Part shown: positions 35,442 to 43,480 of the stretch, piece after piece
Numbering within the stretch: the stretch's first letter is position 1
Layout of the letters: every line of letters begins with the position of its first letter
Source of the DNA: Halobellus captivus
GTDB lineage: Archaea > Halobacteriota > Halobacteria > Halobacteriales > Haloferacaceae
Assembly (NCBI RefSeq): GCF_007655485.1
Contig: NZ_VJXQ01000003.1
Location: forward strand, 241,742 to 305,741
DNA length: 64,000 nucleotides
Reading direction: 5' to 3'
Notes under the pieces: generated by a model
Seen by the model: the letters and a program-made list of their open reading frames with translations, nothing else
Told to the model about the DNA's origin: nothing
Databases searched by the model: none
Position numbers and translations under genes: made by a program

Positions 35442-35780
35442 GTGTTGTTGGTTGTGACGTACTCGCGTCGGGCGCGCGAGACGCTGCGAAACGCCTGTCG
35501 AGCGCACGAGGAAACTGTCGTCAGACGGTTCGGTCGCGCCGCCCTGTTACGCGAGACCGAGTACGGCGCGTTTCTGGCGTGTCGGCTTCGGGAGCGACAC
35601 GCTGCGGACGTGCAGATCGAGCGAACCGAGCCGTTCAACGAGTTCGCCGACGCGCCCGAATCGGTTCGGGAAGCGGCCGCAGCCTACGAGGACCGCGAGT
35701 CGCCGAGCACGCCGTACGACAGGTTCGCCGCGGGGACGGAGTATCCCGACCCTGCCGCGATGCGAGAGCGGGAACTGTGA
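35442..35780 (+). CDS. Unknown haloarchaeal protein (mcm cluster, 112 aa)
   Basis: A 112-residue protein with GTG start (MLLVVTYSRRARETLRNAC). The first half is alpha/beta-like with several Arg residues and the second half is acidic (YEDRESPSTPYDRFAAGTEYPD). No known motif. A TATA-like GATTTTTACC at 35407-35416 lies about 30 nt upstream, so it may start a new transcript. The stop overlaps the start of the next gene (GTGA). The three unknown genes 35442-37811 keep close spacing and one orientation with mcm and a MinD-like gene. Confidence 0.75.
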   Translation: MLLVVTYSRRARETLRNACRAHEETVVRRFGRAALLRETEYGAFLACRLRERHAADVQIERTEPFNEFADAPESVREAAAAYEDRESPSTPYDRFAAGTEYPDPAAMREREL

Positions 35781-36721
35781 CCGGGAGTTCCGCCGAATCG
35801 CCGTTCGCGCTCCGGCTACCGGACGGGACCGTCCAGCGGGGGCCGGTCGTTGATCTGCGGGAGGGCGCTGTCGGGACCGCTCTCTCGCTTCATCGACTCC
35901 GCCGCGCGATCCGCGACGGCCGACCGACCGGACCCGAAGCGCCCGCTGTTTCTTCGCCACCTCCCGGGGCGACTCACGCACACGTCGCTCGTCTCGCCTT
36001 CGATACCCGAATCCGAACCCGTGCCGCGCTCGCGGCTGTCGCGTTCGACCGAGGCGTCGAAACGCCGCACGACGACGACCTCCTCGAGGCGGCCCGGTCG
36101 CTCCGATCGCACTCTCCGGCACCGATAGACGACGGGGAACTGCGGGATGCCCGCCGTAAGGCGGCCGAGGCCGGGGCCGAGACGGACCGCCTCAGAGAAC
36201 GCGTCGCGACCGTTCGGGGTCGGGTGACCGCGCTCCGGGAGGCCGCGGCCGACGACGCGCGGCGATCCCCGGAGACCGACGAAGGGGTGGCCGACGCGGA
36301 AACCGCGCTCTCGGACGCGACGCGTCGGCTCTCGGAAGCGGCCACGGAGCGCGTCGCTGCGACCCAGCGACTGAAACTCCTCGAAGCGCAGGCCAGGAAC
36401 GCACGCGACGGACGAAACACGCGCATCAGCCTCGAAGACCGGCTCGAAAACTGCAGGCGAAAGGTCCGGGCTGCCCGCGTCGACGCTGTCTCCGACGAGT
36501 TTCACGCCGCCCGTCGCGAGACCGTGCGTCGGGTTCACGGACTCGACGAGGCCGCCTCTGATGCGCTACCGACGGACGTTCCGGAGTTCGTCGACGCGCT
36601 CGCCGTGGCCCGTATCGCGCCGATCCGCGCGCCGGTGGTCGTCGCTGGCGACGTCGTCGGCGCGTTCGGCGGCGCCGACGCGGCGTTCGAGTGGCTCGAC
36701 GCGCCGCTCGTGATCTGTTAG
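35777..36721 (+). CDS. Unknown coiled-coil haloarchaeal protein (mcm cluster)
   Basis: A 314-residue protein starting at a GTG that overlaps the previous stop. Residues about 120-235 are Ala/Arg/Glu-rich heptad-like sequence (AAEAGAETDRLRERVATVRG..., ATERVAATQRLKLLEAQARN), predicting a long coiled coil; flanking parts look globular, with a conserved-looking C terminus (FVDALAVARIAPIRAPVVVA). It could be a structural or partitioning partner of the neighbouring MinD-like ATPase, but that is only suggested by position. No catalytic motif. Confidence 0.75.
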   Translation: MTGSSAESPFALRLPDGTVQRGPVVDLREGAVGTALSLHRLRRAIRDGRPTGPEAPAVSSPPPGATHAHVARLAFDTRIRTRAALAAVAFDRGVETPHDDDLLEAARSLRSHSPAPIDDGELRDARRKAAEAGAETDRLRERVATVRGRVTALREAAADDARRSPETDEGVADAETALSDATRRLSEAATERVAATQRLKLLEAQARNARDGRNTRISLEDRLENCRRKVRAARVDAVSDEFHAARRETVRRVHGLDEAASDALPTDVPEFVDALAVARIAPIRAPVVVAGDVVGAFGGADAAFEWLDAPLVIC

Positions 36722-36773
36722 CGCGTCGGGCGAGTACCCCCGCCTCGGACCGTTGTCCCTACACCTCCAACAG

Positions 36774-36780
36774 TTTATGT
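36774..36780 (+). promoter_or_regulatory. TATA-like box before the gene at 36804
   Basis: TTTATGT centred about 27 nt before the GTG start at 36804 fits a leaderless transcript that would also include the MinD-like gene. Confidence 0.45.
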
Positions 36781-36803
36781 AGGAACGAGCGACCAGACCT
36801 CGC

Positions 36804-37811
36804 GTGAAAGCCGTTTCCGACGCCACCGATCGGGTCGGTGAACCGAAATCACCGGACGACGAACAGCCCGCCGCCGACCCGTTCGTGACCACCGTCTCTA
36901 CGAGGTCCGTCGCGGGCGTCACGCTCGTGCAGGTTGAACTCCGGAACACCGTCTCGGTCGATCTTCGGGTTCGCGTTCGGAACGAACTCGACGGCCCCGT
37001 GCTCCCGCCTCGCGAGGAGGGCCTCCCCGCTTCTGGGTGGGGCGCTGACGGGTTTTGTGGTGCTGTTCCCGCGTCTGGACGCCGGGGCGTCGGCTACGCC
37101 TGTCCGGTGTCGTCTCCGACGGAGACGGATACGCACTCGGAAGCCGTCAGTGGTGACTCCGAGCTGTCGCGTGACTCCGATGCCGTCTCGATCGACGTAC
37201 TCGGCCCCGCTGACGGGTCGGAGTCGCAGTCGACTCCCACCGCGGCGGCGATTCGATCACTGGGCCGGGCGCGGCCGCCCGCTGACGTCGTCGAGAACGA
37301 TGTGCAAAATGATGCCGACACTGACATCGATACCGGCGCCGACCATCTCGCGGCGGCATCTGCTGTCGAAACTCCCGATGGATCGACCGTCGAATCTACT
37401 CCCGAATCCACTGGACAAGCGGAAATGGACAAAATAGCCGCTGTGGGGGAGGAAACGGACAGCAGTCCCGAAAACGCGGTGGGAGCACGATCCGGCACGG
37501 TTCCCGTCGCCGTCGACGTGTGGCTCGACGCGGCCGAACGGCGTATCGGGCACGCCGAGCGACTCACCGGCGGAACGGCCGAGGAGGCGACGGCGGTGCT
37601 CGTCGACCGCGGCGGCGCGGATGCGCTCGCGGGGCTTCCCGAGGCCGTCGCGGCCGACGAATCGTCCCTGCGGGCCGCGGCGTCCCGAATGCGCGATCTC
37701 GCCGAGCGCGCGGCGGCAACGGACGCGGCACCGGTCGTGTCGTCGCTGTCGGAGGCGGCCGTGTCGAGCAACAATTCCGCGATGGACTCACACGCGGGGA
37801 GTGAGCGATGA
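36804..37811 (+). CDS. Unknown haloarchaeal protein upstream of MinD-like gene
   Basis: A 335-residue protein with GTG start. The N-terminal about 95 residues look like a beta-rich domain (STRSVAGVTLVQVELRNTVSVDLRVRVRNELDGPVLPP) including GRRGVGYAC; the middle (about 100-225) is a Ser/Asp/Glu/Thr-rich disordered linker; the C-terminal part is helical (PVAVDVWLDAAERRIGHAERL..., LRAAASRMRDLAERAA). Its stop overlaps the start of the MinD-like gene (GATGA), so the pair is translationally coupled and probably works together. No recognised function. Confidence 0.75.
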   Translation: MKAVSDATDRVGEPKSPDDEQPAADPFVTTVSTRSVAGVTLVQVELRNTVSVDLRVRVRNELDGPVLPPREEGLPASGWGADGFCGAVPASGRRGVGYACPVSSPTETDTHSEAVSGDSELSRDSDAVSIDVLGPADGSESQSTPTAAAIRSLGRARPPADVVENDVQNDADTDIDTGADHLAAASAVETPDGSTVESTPESTGQAEMDKIAAVGEETDSSPENAVGARSGTVPVAVDVWLDAAERRIGHAERLTGGTAEEATAVLVDRGGADALAGLPEAVAADESSLRAAASRMRDLAERAAATDAAPVVSSLSEAAVSSNNSAMDSHAGSER

Positions 37812-38476
37812 TCGTCGCCGTCACCGGCGGCAAGGGCGGCGTCGGTAAGTCGACTGTCTCGGTCGAACTCGGCGCGGCACTCGACGCGACGGTCGTCGAC
37901 GCCGATCTGGGAATGGCCGATCTGCCGACGGGACCCGGGCCGGACCTCCACGACGTCCTCGCTGGCCGAGCGGACCCGATCGAAGCCGTGCGGGAGGGCT
38001 GCGGTCCGGTCAGGTTGCTCCCCTGCGGGCGTTCGCTCGCGGGCGCTCGCGCCGCCGACGTCTCGACGCTCGACGGGGCGCTCCGCGCGGTCGAAGCGAC
38101 CTACGGCGACGTCGTCGTCGACTGCCCGGCGGGGATGAAGGCCGATGCGGGCGTTCCCCTCGCCGTCGCGGACGCCTGCGTCATCGTGGCCTCGCCGCAG
38201 TCCTACGCGCTCGCGGACGCGGTTCGATCCCGGGAGCTCGCCCGCGAACTCGACGCCGGACTGGTCGGCGTCGTCATCAACCGTGCGCTCGACGACCCGC
38301 CGACGCGGACCTTCGAGGGGGTGTTGGGTGCGCCCGCGGTCGTCGTTCCGGCGGACCCGCGCGTGGGTCAGACCGTCGAATCGTTTCGGCCGGTCGTTCG
38401 CGCCGCGCCGTCGACGCGAGCGGCTCGCGCGGTCTCGGCCGTCGCCGATGCGGTGACTCGGGCGAAGCGGGTCTGA
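37808..38476 (+). CDS. MinD/ParA-like P-loop ATPase
   Basis: A 222-residue MinD-superfamily ATPase. The deviant Walker A GKGGVGKST is at residues 8-16 with both lysines (signature K9 and P-loop K14), and Walker B-like VVVDCPAGM lies near 101-109. It is short and I see no clear C-terminal amphipathic membrane-targeting helix. Haloarchaea have several MinD paralogues, some controlling motility or chemoreceptor positioning rather than division. It overlaps the preceding unknown gene by 4 bp and closes the run of genes that starts at mcm. Confidence 0.9.
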   Translation: MIVAVTGGKGGVGKSTVSVELGAALDATVVDADLGMADLPTGPGPDLHDVLAGRADPIEAVREGCGPVRLLPCGRSLAGARAADVSTLDGALRAVEATYGDVVVDCPAGMKADAGVPLAVADACVIVASPQSYALADAVRSRELARELDAGLVGVVINRALDDPPTRTFEGVLGAPAVVVPADPRVGQTVESFRPVVRAAPSTRAARAVSAVADAVTRAKRV

Positions 38477-38578
38477 ACGAGGTCCGCTGCCGATCATCTG
38501 GAGGACGCCAGTAGCTGAGCCTTCGAACGACAGCAGAACAGTAGTCGCCGACACCGACAGCGATCCAAAAGACGTCTC

Positions 38579-39469
38579 TTACTCGTCGTCGCGGAGCCGC
38601 TGGTACGTCGACCGCAGCGTCACCGGCGTCACGTCGGCGGCGTCGGCTGCCTCCTGCTGTGTCACTCCCGCGCCGAGGTCGCGACCGGCGGTGTACAGGC
38701 AGGCTGCCGCGACGCCGCCGGGGTTTCGCCCCACTGAGAGGCCCTGTTCGGCCGCTTCGTCGACGTACTCGCGGGCGCGCCGTTCGACTTCGTCCGAGAG
38801 ATCGAGTCGGGAGGCGAACCGCGGGACGTACTCCGCGGGATCGATCGGCCCGACCGGCAGCCCGAGTTCGCGGTTGATGGCGTCGTACGCGGCAGTCTGC
38901 TCGCTTTTCGTCGCCTTGGCGACGTCGGCGACCTCTCCGACCGTCCGCGACACGCGGGCGACCCGGCAGGCGGCGTAGACCGACGCGGCGGCGAACCCCT
39001 CCAGCGAGCGCCCGCAGAGGAGGTCCTCCGACTGCGCCGAGCGGAACAGCGAACACGCGTGATCTCTGATCCGGTCGGGGAGCGACAGGACGCTCGTCAA
39101 CCGTCGAATCTCGGTGAACGCGTACACCTGGTTGCGCTCGCGCTTCGTCGAGATCCGCGCGCGGTTGTGCTGCCGTCGCATCCGCGCGAACTGTCGGCGC
39201 TTGCGACCCTTCACCCGCGTCGAACGCCCGATCTTCGTCGACAGTCCCCTGTCGTGACGCGAGCGCGTCAGCGGCGCGCCGGTCCGCTTCGGGTCCGTGT
39301 CGGAGTCGGCGAAGGAGCGCCAGTCCGGGCCGTGGTCGATCCGGTACTCCGAGATGACGAGCCCGCAGTCCCCGCAGACCGTCTCGCCGCGGGCGGTCTC
39401 GGGCCGACCCCCGCACTCGGGACAGGCGTTCGTCGTCGTGGTCGCGTCGGCGGTGGGTGATTCACTCAT
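38579..39469 (-). CDS. tfb: Transcription initiation factor IIB (TFB)
   Basis: A 296-residue TFB. The N-terminal zinc ribbon has CPEC (C16, C19) and CGDC (C32, C35); a B-reader/linker follows (SRHDRGLSTKIG at about 73-84), then two cyclin-fold repeats that bind TBP and the BRE. The second repeat carries the recognition helix-turn-helix QQEAADAADVTPVTLRSTYQR at the very end. Haloarchaea have several TFBs; this copy is slightly shorter than the most common form (about 315-330). Start ATG 39469 is favoured by a TATA box at the leaderless distance. It shares its promoter region with a divergent unknown gene and a large palindrome. Confidence 0.95.
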   Translation of the reverse strand: MSESPTADATTTTNACPECGGRPETARGETVCGDCGLVISEYRIDHGPDWRSFADSDTDPKRTGAPLTRSRHDRGLSTKIGRSTRVKGRKRRQFARMRRQHNRARISTKRERNQVYAFTEIRRLTSVLSLPDRIRDHACSLFRSAQSEDLLCGRSLEGFAAASVYAACRVARVSRTVGEVADVAKATKSEQTAAYDAINRELGLPVGPIDPAEYVPRFASRLDLSDEVERRAREYVDEAAEQGLSVGRNPGGVAAACLYTAGRDLGAGVTQQEAADAADVTPVTLRSTYQRLRDDE

Positions 39470-39495
39470 CACAATTGAAACTCGGTCGCGAAGCC

Positions 39496-39505
39496 ATATT
39501 TAAAG
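39496..39505 (-). promoter_or_regulatory. TATA box of tfb
   Basis: On the minus strand CTTTAAATAT is centred about 30 nt upstream of the ATG at 39469, giving a leaderless or near-leaderless tfb transcript. Confidence 0.6.
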
Positions 39506-39545
39506 ACGTGAGAAAACGGGGCTTTACCCCCGATTCGACCACGTC

Positions 39546-39570
39546 TAACCTACCGGTAACCGGTAGGTTA
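39546..39570. promoter_or_regulatory. 25-bp palindrome between tfb and a divergent gene
   Basis: TAACCTACCGGT (39546-39557) and ACCGGTAGGTTA (39559-39570) are perfect reverse complements around a single A. It lies about 40 bp beyond the tfb TATA box and 62 bp before the divergent ATG, a position suited to an operator controlling either gene. Just after it TTATGATA occurs twice (39568 and 39580). Confidence 0.8.
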
Positions 39571-39632
39571 TGATATCAATTATGATACTCAGAACGAAGA
39601 TTCTTATCCCACCGGGAGGACACACGCACACG

Positions 39633-40154
39633 ATGGGTTTGTCGGAGATCGCCGCGGGGTTGGAACTGACGACGGAGCAGGTACAGCGCGGCGTCGCGAC
39701 TGTCGACGACACGGACGTCGATCTCGACGCCCGCCTTCGCGAGTACGAGGACGACCTCCCGTGCACGGCGGCGGGGGCGGCGACCGTTCTCGACCGCTAC
39801 GACGCGGGCACGAGCGTCGGCGACGCGGGAGAGGCCGCGGCGCTCGCGCCGGTCACCGCCGCGAAGTTACTGCATCGCTGCGGTTTCGAGGGCGTGACGC
39901 CGCTGTCGCCGACGGCCCACCGCGTTCTTCGAGATTGGATCGACGGTCGACTGTCGCGCGCGGACGCGCTGGAACTCACCGGCGCGGACGAGGCGGAGTT
40001 CGCGCTCGCCGCCTACGTCGAAACGCACGACCGGATCGCCGAACTCGCCGAGGCGGTCCGACGCGACGCGTCCGCCCCGATCGCTGGCAACGCGCTGGTG
40101 TCGAAGCGGGACGCGCTCGCGGAGACGATGAGCGGTACCGCCGAGCTCCGGTAG
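39633..40154 (+). CDS. Unknown helical haloarchaeal protein divergent from tfb
   Basis: A 173-residue acidic, helix-rich protein. The first 25 residues (MGLSEIAAGLELTTEQVQRG) and the segment DAGEAAALAPVTAAKLLHRCG near 66-86 look like helix-turn-helix units, so DNA binding is possible but unproven. ATG 39633 was chosen because a purine-rich GGGAGGA lies 12 nt upstream and the HTH-like segment follows; a longer frame starts in the palindrome. Its sharing of the tfb promoter region suggests a regulatory link. No enzymatic motif. Confidence 0.72.
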   Translation: MGLSEIAAGLELTTEQVQRGVATVDDTDVDLDARLREYEDDLPCTAAGAATVLDRYDAGTSVGDAGEAAALAPVTAAKLLHRCGFEGVTPLSPTAHRVLRDWIDGRLSRADALELTGADEAEFALAAYVETHDRIAELAEAVRRDASAPIAGNALVSKRDALAETMSGTAELR

Positions 40155-40290
40155 TCGCGGTGCCGCGCACCGAACACGGTGATCGGTAGCGGCCGGTCAG
40201 CGATGACTGCGCCGCTCACCAGTGAAAACCCGCTCAGCGACGGTTACCTATCTGAGCCACGATAGCGCCGCCCAGCCGTCATGTCCCCGC

Positions 40291-41052
40291 TCAGCGACCG
40301 ATCAGACCACCGACCGAGCCGAGAAGTCCGCTGTCGTCACCTTCCGATGACGACAGTTCTTCCCCCGCGACGGCGGCGGCGACGCGCGCGACTTCCCTCG
40401 CGAATGCGTCGTCGTCGCCGAGACACGCCGGGGCCGAGCCGACCGCGCTGGCCTCGGTCTCCGGAACCGACACGTCCGCCGTCTGTAGCTCCCCGCGAGT
40501 CGAAACCACGAGATCGGCTTCGGTGCCGACGTCGGCCAGTCGCTCGTGGCACTGCTGGACCGACTCGGTTCCGCGCTCTGTGGCTGGTGCGACGACGGCG
40601 ACGCTGTCTGCGGCGTTCACCGCGGCGACGGCCTGATTCGACGCGATCGGCGGCGCGTCGAGGAGGACGTGGTCGAACTGCGCGGCCGCCGTGGCGGTGA
40701 GCGACTCGAACCGCTTTGCCGCGTCGACGCTCTTCGCCCGCGCGAGTCGCTCGAACGGCGCGTACGCGGGGCAGACCGCGACGCCTCCGTCGGTCTCCCT
40801 GCCGAGATTGAGCTGATACAGTCCCGTGGCGAGCACGCGCTGCTCCTCGGTGAGCAGTGTCGTGATGTCCGGCTCGATCCTCCCTTCGACGTACTGCGCG
40901 AGCCCCTGGGTCGCGAACGCGGCGTCGAGAATCGCGACTTCGCGGCCGTCGGCCGCCAGCGCTGCACCCACTTCGACGGCGGTCCGCGTCGTTCCCGCGC
41001 CACCCGTCGCGCCGACGAACGCGGCGACGTCGGCCGTCCTCGTCTGTGACAT
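40291..41052 (-). CDS. TadZ/CpaE-like ATPase homologue with degenerate P-loop
   Basis: A 253-residue MinD/ParA-superfamily protein. The P-loop region reads FVGATGGAGTTRTAVEVG at residues 12-29, where canonical members have KGGVGKTT: both the signature lysine (T16) and the P-loop lysine (T21) are replaced. The rest of the fold is recognisable (VAILDAAFATQGLAQYV, HVLLDAPPIASNQAVAAVN, VAVVAPATERGTESVQ). Such degenerate loops occur in TadZ/CpaE proteins, which localise pilus machinery. No pilus genes are adjacent. A short acidic tail precedes the end (SSSEGDDSGLLGSVGG). Weak or no ATPase activity is expected. Confidence 0.8.
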   Translation of the reverse strand: MSQTRTADVAAFVGATGGAGTTRTAVEVGAALAADGREVAILDAAFATQGLAQYVEGRIEPDITTLLTEEQRVLATGLYQLNLGRETDGGVAVCPAYAPFERLARAKSVDAAKRFESLTATAAAQFDHVLLDAPPIASNQAVAAVNAADSVAVVAPATERGTESVQQCHERLADVGTEADLVVSTRGELQTADVSVPETEASAVGSAPACLGDDDAFAREVARVAAAVAGEELSSSEGDDSGLLGSVGGLIGR

Positions 41053-41109
41053 ATCCCACTTGGCCGCGTACTCGGGTTTAAACGATCCGATCGGGTTTCG
41101 GACTCCCGC

Positions 41110-41538
41110 TCACTCGCCCGATCCGATCGCGGCGGCGATGTCGTCGAGTTCGCTCTCGGAGAGATCCGGTCGCGCCCCGGCGACCGCGTGGATCGGCCCG
41201 CCGCCGTCGCCCTCGAAGCGCGGCACGACGTGCACGTGCACGTGCGGGACTTCCTGCCCGGCGGCCTCGCCGTTGTTGACGCCGATCGTCGTCGCGTCGG
41301 CGTCGACCGCGGCTTCGATCTGCGGCGTCAACTCCTGGACGGCCGCCCAGACGTCGGCGGCGACGTCGTCGGGCATCTCGTCGAGGCGTTCGTAGGGTTC
41401 TCTCGGAATCACCAGCGTGTGCCCCGGAGCGAGCGGGTTCGCATCGAGGAACGCCGCGACGGTGTCGGTCTCGTGAACGATCCGCGCCGGGATGTCTCCG
41501 GCGACGATCTGCTCGAAGATGGTCGGGTCGTCGCTCAT
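41110..41538 (-). CDS. HIT-family nucleotide hydrolase
   Basis: A 142-residue histidine-triad protein. The catalytic motif HVHVHVV lies at residues 99-105, and the upstream block FLDANPLAPGHTLVIPREPYERL (30-52) is the typical HIT nucleotide-binding segment. These enzymes hydrolyse AMP-lysine, Ap4A-type or related nucleotides. The start ATG 41538 precedes MSDDPTIFEQIVAGDIPA, the usual family start. Normal length. It is 58 bp from the TadZ-like gene on the same strand. Confidence 0.93.
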   Translation of the reverse strand: MSDDPTIFEQIVAGDIPARIVHETDTVAAFLDANPLAPGHTLVIPREPYERLDEMPDDVAADVWAAVQELTPQIEAAVDADATTIGVNNGEAAGQEVPHVHVHVVPRFEGDGGGPIHAVAGARPDLSESELDDIAAAIGSGE

Positions 41539-41810
41539 ACGCGAGGTGTCGGGCGGATCGCCGAAGTAGGTTCGGGTCAATACGAATCTGGCACAGATTG
41601 TACTGAAAGTGGTGCAGAAGAAGTATGGATGACCTCGGAATCCCCTGCCGTCTCGACTCCCGGGCCTCGTTGCGCTCCTCCTCGCTCACTTCGCTCGCTT
41701 CTGTGGTGCTTACGTCGGCCGGGTTCGTCGAGACGACAGCCCCTTCCAATCCCACCCGTGTGTATTTTCGTTCTGTCGTCGTGCGTAGAATCCGGGTTTC
41801 CGATCCCCAC
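41539..41810. other. 272-bp intergenic region, no supported gene
   Basis: Between the HIT and UDG genes I find no acidic reading frame, tRNA cloverleaf or TATA-anchored short gene. The stretch CTCCTCGCTCACTTCGCTCG near 41679 is a self-similar GC-skewed run that recurs in haloarchaeal noncoding DNA. AT-rich GTGTGTATTTTCGTTC lies near 41757. Confidence 0.5.
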
Positions 41811-42446
41811 TCAGGACGAGTCGTCGTCGAGAGCCGTTCGGATCGCGTCGTGCACCGCAGTTCGGTACTCGTCGGCGCTGTAGCCGAGTTGCGCTCGCCA
41901 GATATCCTGATAGGACGGGTGCAGGATCGGCAACAGGGTCGTTCCGAGGTCCGCAAGTTCGATCGGCGCTAAGATCCGATCGACGAAGCCGTCGATCGTT
42001 CGGTCTTCGAGGGCTAATATTGTCGTCGTGGCGTGCTTCCCGGTCGCGACGATGACCGTCGGCTCGACGGTCTCGATCTCGACCAAAAGGTGCGTCCGGC
42101 AGTTCTCGCGCTCGGTCTCGGTTGGCTCTCGATTCGAGCCCTCGCCGTCGCACGGGAAGCACTTCACGGCGTTGGTGACGTAGGCGTCGGATCTGTCGAT
42201 TTCTGCGAGGAGTTCTCTGACACGACGCCCAGAGTGCCGCGCGGTGTATGCCTTCCCCGTCCAGTTACCGCCGCGCCAGGTCTCCACTTCCGGGTTCCCG
42301 GCGCCGGGCGCTTCGCCGACGACCATCACGTTGGCGTCGAGGTCGCCGGTTCCCCACGAGATCTCCTCTCGGCACGCCACGAGTGCGGGACAGCGAGCAC
42401 AATCGGCTTCGAGCACGTGGCGTTCGCCGGGGAATTCGAGAGCCAT
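41811..42446 (-). CDS. Uracil-DNA glycosylase family protein
   Basis: A 211-residue protein of the UDG superfamily, closest to Fe-S family 4. Motif 1 is GEAPG at residues 44-48, and a C-terminal HPSYQ at 176-180 is the motif-2 loop. Cysteines C16, C19, C96 and C116 have the spacing of the family-4 [4Fe-4S] ligands (with NAVKCFP and EREN-C); C25 and C99 are extra. Between motif 1 and the next helix is an unusual stretch, GNPEVETWRGGNWTGKAY, where family 4 has a shorter loop, so substrate range may differ. It removes uracil or related bases. ATG 42446 is chosen because GGAGGAG lies 7 nt before it; a GTG overlapping the prs stop (42476) is the alternative. Confidence 0.83.
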   Translation of the reverse strand: MALEFPGERHVLEADCARCPALVACREEISWGTGDLDANVMVVGEAPGAGNPEVETWRGGNWTGKAYTARHSGRRVRELLAEIDRSDAYVTNAVKCFPCDGEGSNREPTETERENCRTHLLVEIETVEPTVIVATGKHATTTILALEDRTIDGFVDRILAPIELADLGTTLLPILHPSYQDIWRAQLGYSADEYRTAVHDAIRTALDDDSS

Positions 42447-42472
42447 TCCGCTCTCCTCCGGTTCCGCTTCGC

Positions 42473-43339
42473 TCACGGCGATTCGACCGAGTCGACGGCG
42501 GCCGCGACGATCGGGGCGACGGAGACCGCGCTCACGTCGCGCTCGACGGTGTCGGTGCCGACGATCCGCTCTATTCCGGCGCGTTCGAGTTTCGTTCGGG
42601 CGTTTCGAGCGAGCAGCGGGTGGACACACGTCGCGAAGACCCGAGCGGCTCCTCCGGCGTCGAGGTGACCCACGGCCTCGCTCATCGTCGACCCGGTGGC
42701 GACGATGTCGTCGACGATGACGACGTCGCGGCCTGCCGGATCGGCGGCGCTCGGGGTGATCTCCACTTCGGTCCCGGAGTGACGGACCTTCTCGAAGTAG
42801 TCCGTCTCGCCCGCGCCGTAAGCGTCTCTGGCCGCTTCAGCGAGTTCGACCGCGCCGGAGTCCGGCGAGAGAAACAGCGGCTCGGCGAGGTCGTCGGGGA
42901 GGGGTTCGGCAAGGACGCCCGCGGCGTCACAGACGGTCACGTGCGCGTCGAAGAAGTCCGCGATCGCGTCCTCGTGGGGGTTAACGAGCACGACGCGATC
43001 GGCACCCGTCGAGGCCGCTTTCGCCATCGCCCGCGCGGAGACCGGCTGTCCCACCTCGAAGGCCTTGTCCTGGCGCGCGTAACCCATATACGGAATCACG
43101 GTGACGATTTCCGAAGCCCCGGCCTCGCGGACGGCGTCCTGCAACTGGAGCAGTTCGATCCACGCGTCGTTCGAGTCCGTGGTCGCGACGACGACCGCGC
43201 GGTCGGCGGCGAACTCGGGGACGGCGGCGAACGTCTCGCCGTCGGGGAAGCGGTCGTACTCGACGGCCGCCAGCGGTTCGCCCAGTCGGTCCGCGAGCGC
43301 GGCCGCGAGAGCCTGCGAGGATGCGCCGGGTACGATCAT
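42473..43339 (-). CDS. prs: Ribose-phosphate pyrophosphokinase
   Basis: A 288-residue PRPP synthetase, the archaeal (class III-like) short form. The PRPP-binding loop is VVIVDDIVATGSTM at residues 206-219, the flexible YARQDK loop is at 87-92, and the ATP/ribose-5-phosphate regions (RFPDGE at 30-35, NPHEDAI at 120-126) are present. It makes PRPP for purine, pyrimidine, histidine and tryptophan synthesis from ribose 5-phosphate supplied by RpiA. UDG gene follows closely downstream (27 bp) and may be co-transcribed. Confidence 0.95.
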   Translation of the reverse strand: MIVPGASSQALAAALADRLGEPLAAVEYDRFPDGETFAAVPEFAADRAVVVATTDSNDAWIELLQLQDAVREAGASEIVTVIPYMGYARQDKAFEVGQPVSARAMAKAASTGADRVVLVNPHEDAIADFFDAHVTVCDAAGVLAEPLPDDLAEPLFLSPDSGAVELAEAARDAYGAGETDYFEKVRHSGTEVEITPSAADPAGRDVVIVDDIVATGSTMSEAVGHLDAGGAARVFATCVHPLLARNARTKLERAGIERIVGTDTVERDVSAVSVAPIVAAAVDSVESP

Positions 43340-43480
43340 ACCAGGTAGGTCTCGACCCGCGGTAAAACCCCTTTCCGTCTCGGTTTCGGTGTGCGATCGT
43401 GCGTCGCCGCGCCCGCTCCGCGGTTCGAGTCGCGCTCCGTCGATCGGCTCACGTTCGACCGTCCGGACTACGCCTGTCGC

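Noticed and set aside
41539-41810. A tRNA or integration remnant between the HIT and UDG genes
   Set aside because: I could not fold any stretch into a cloverleaf with a GGTTCRAAT-type arm, and no direct repeats of attachment-site length flank it.
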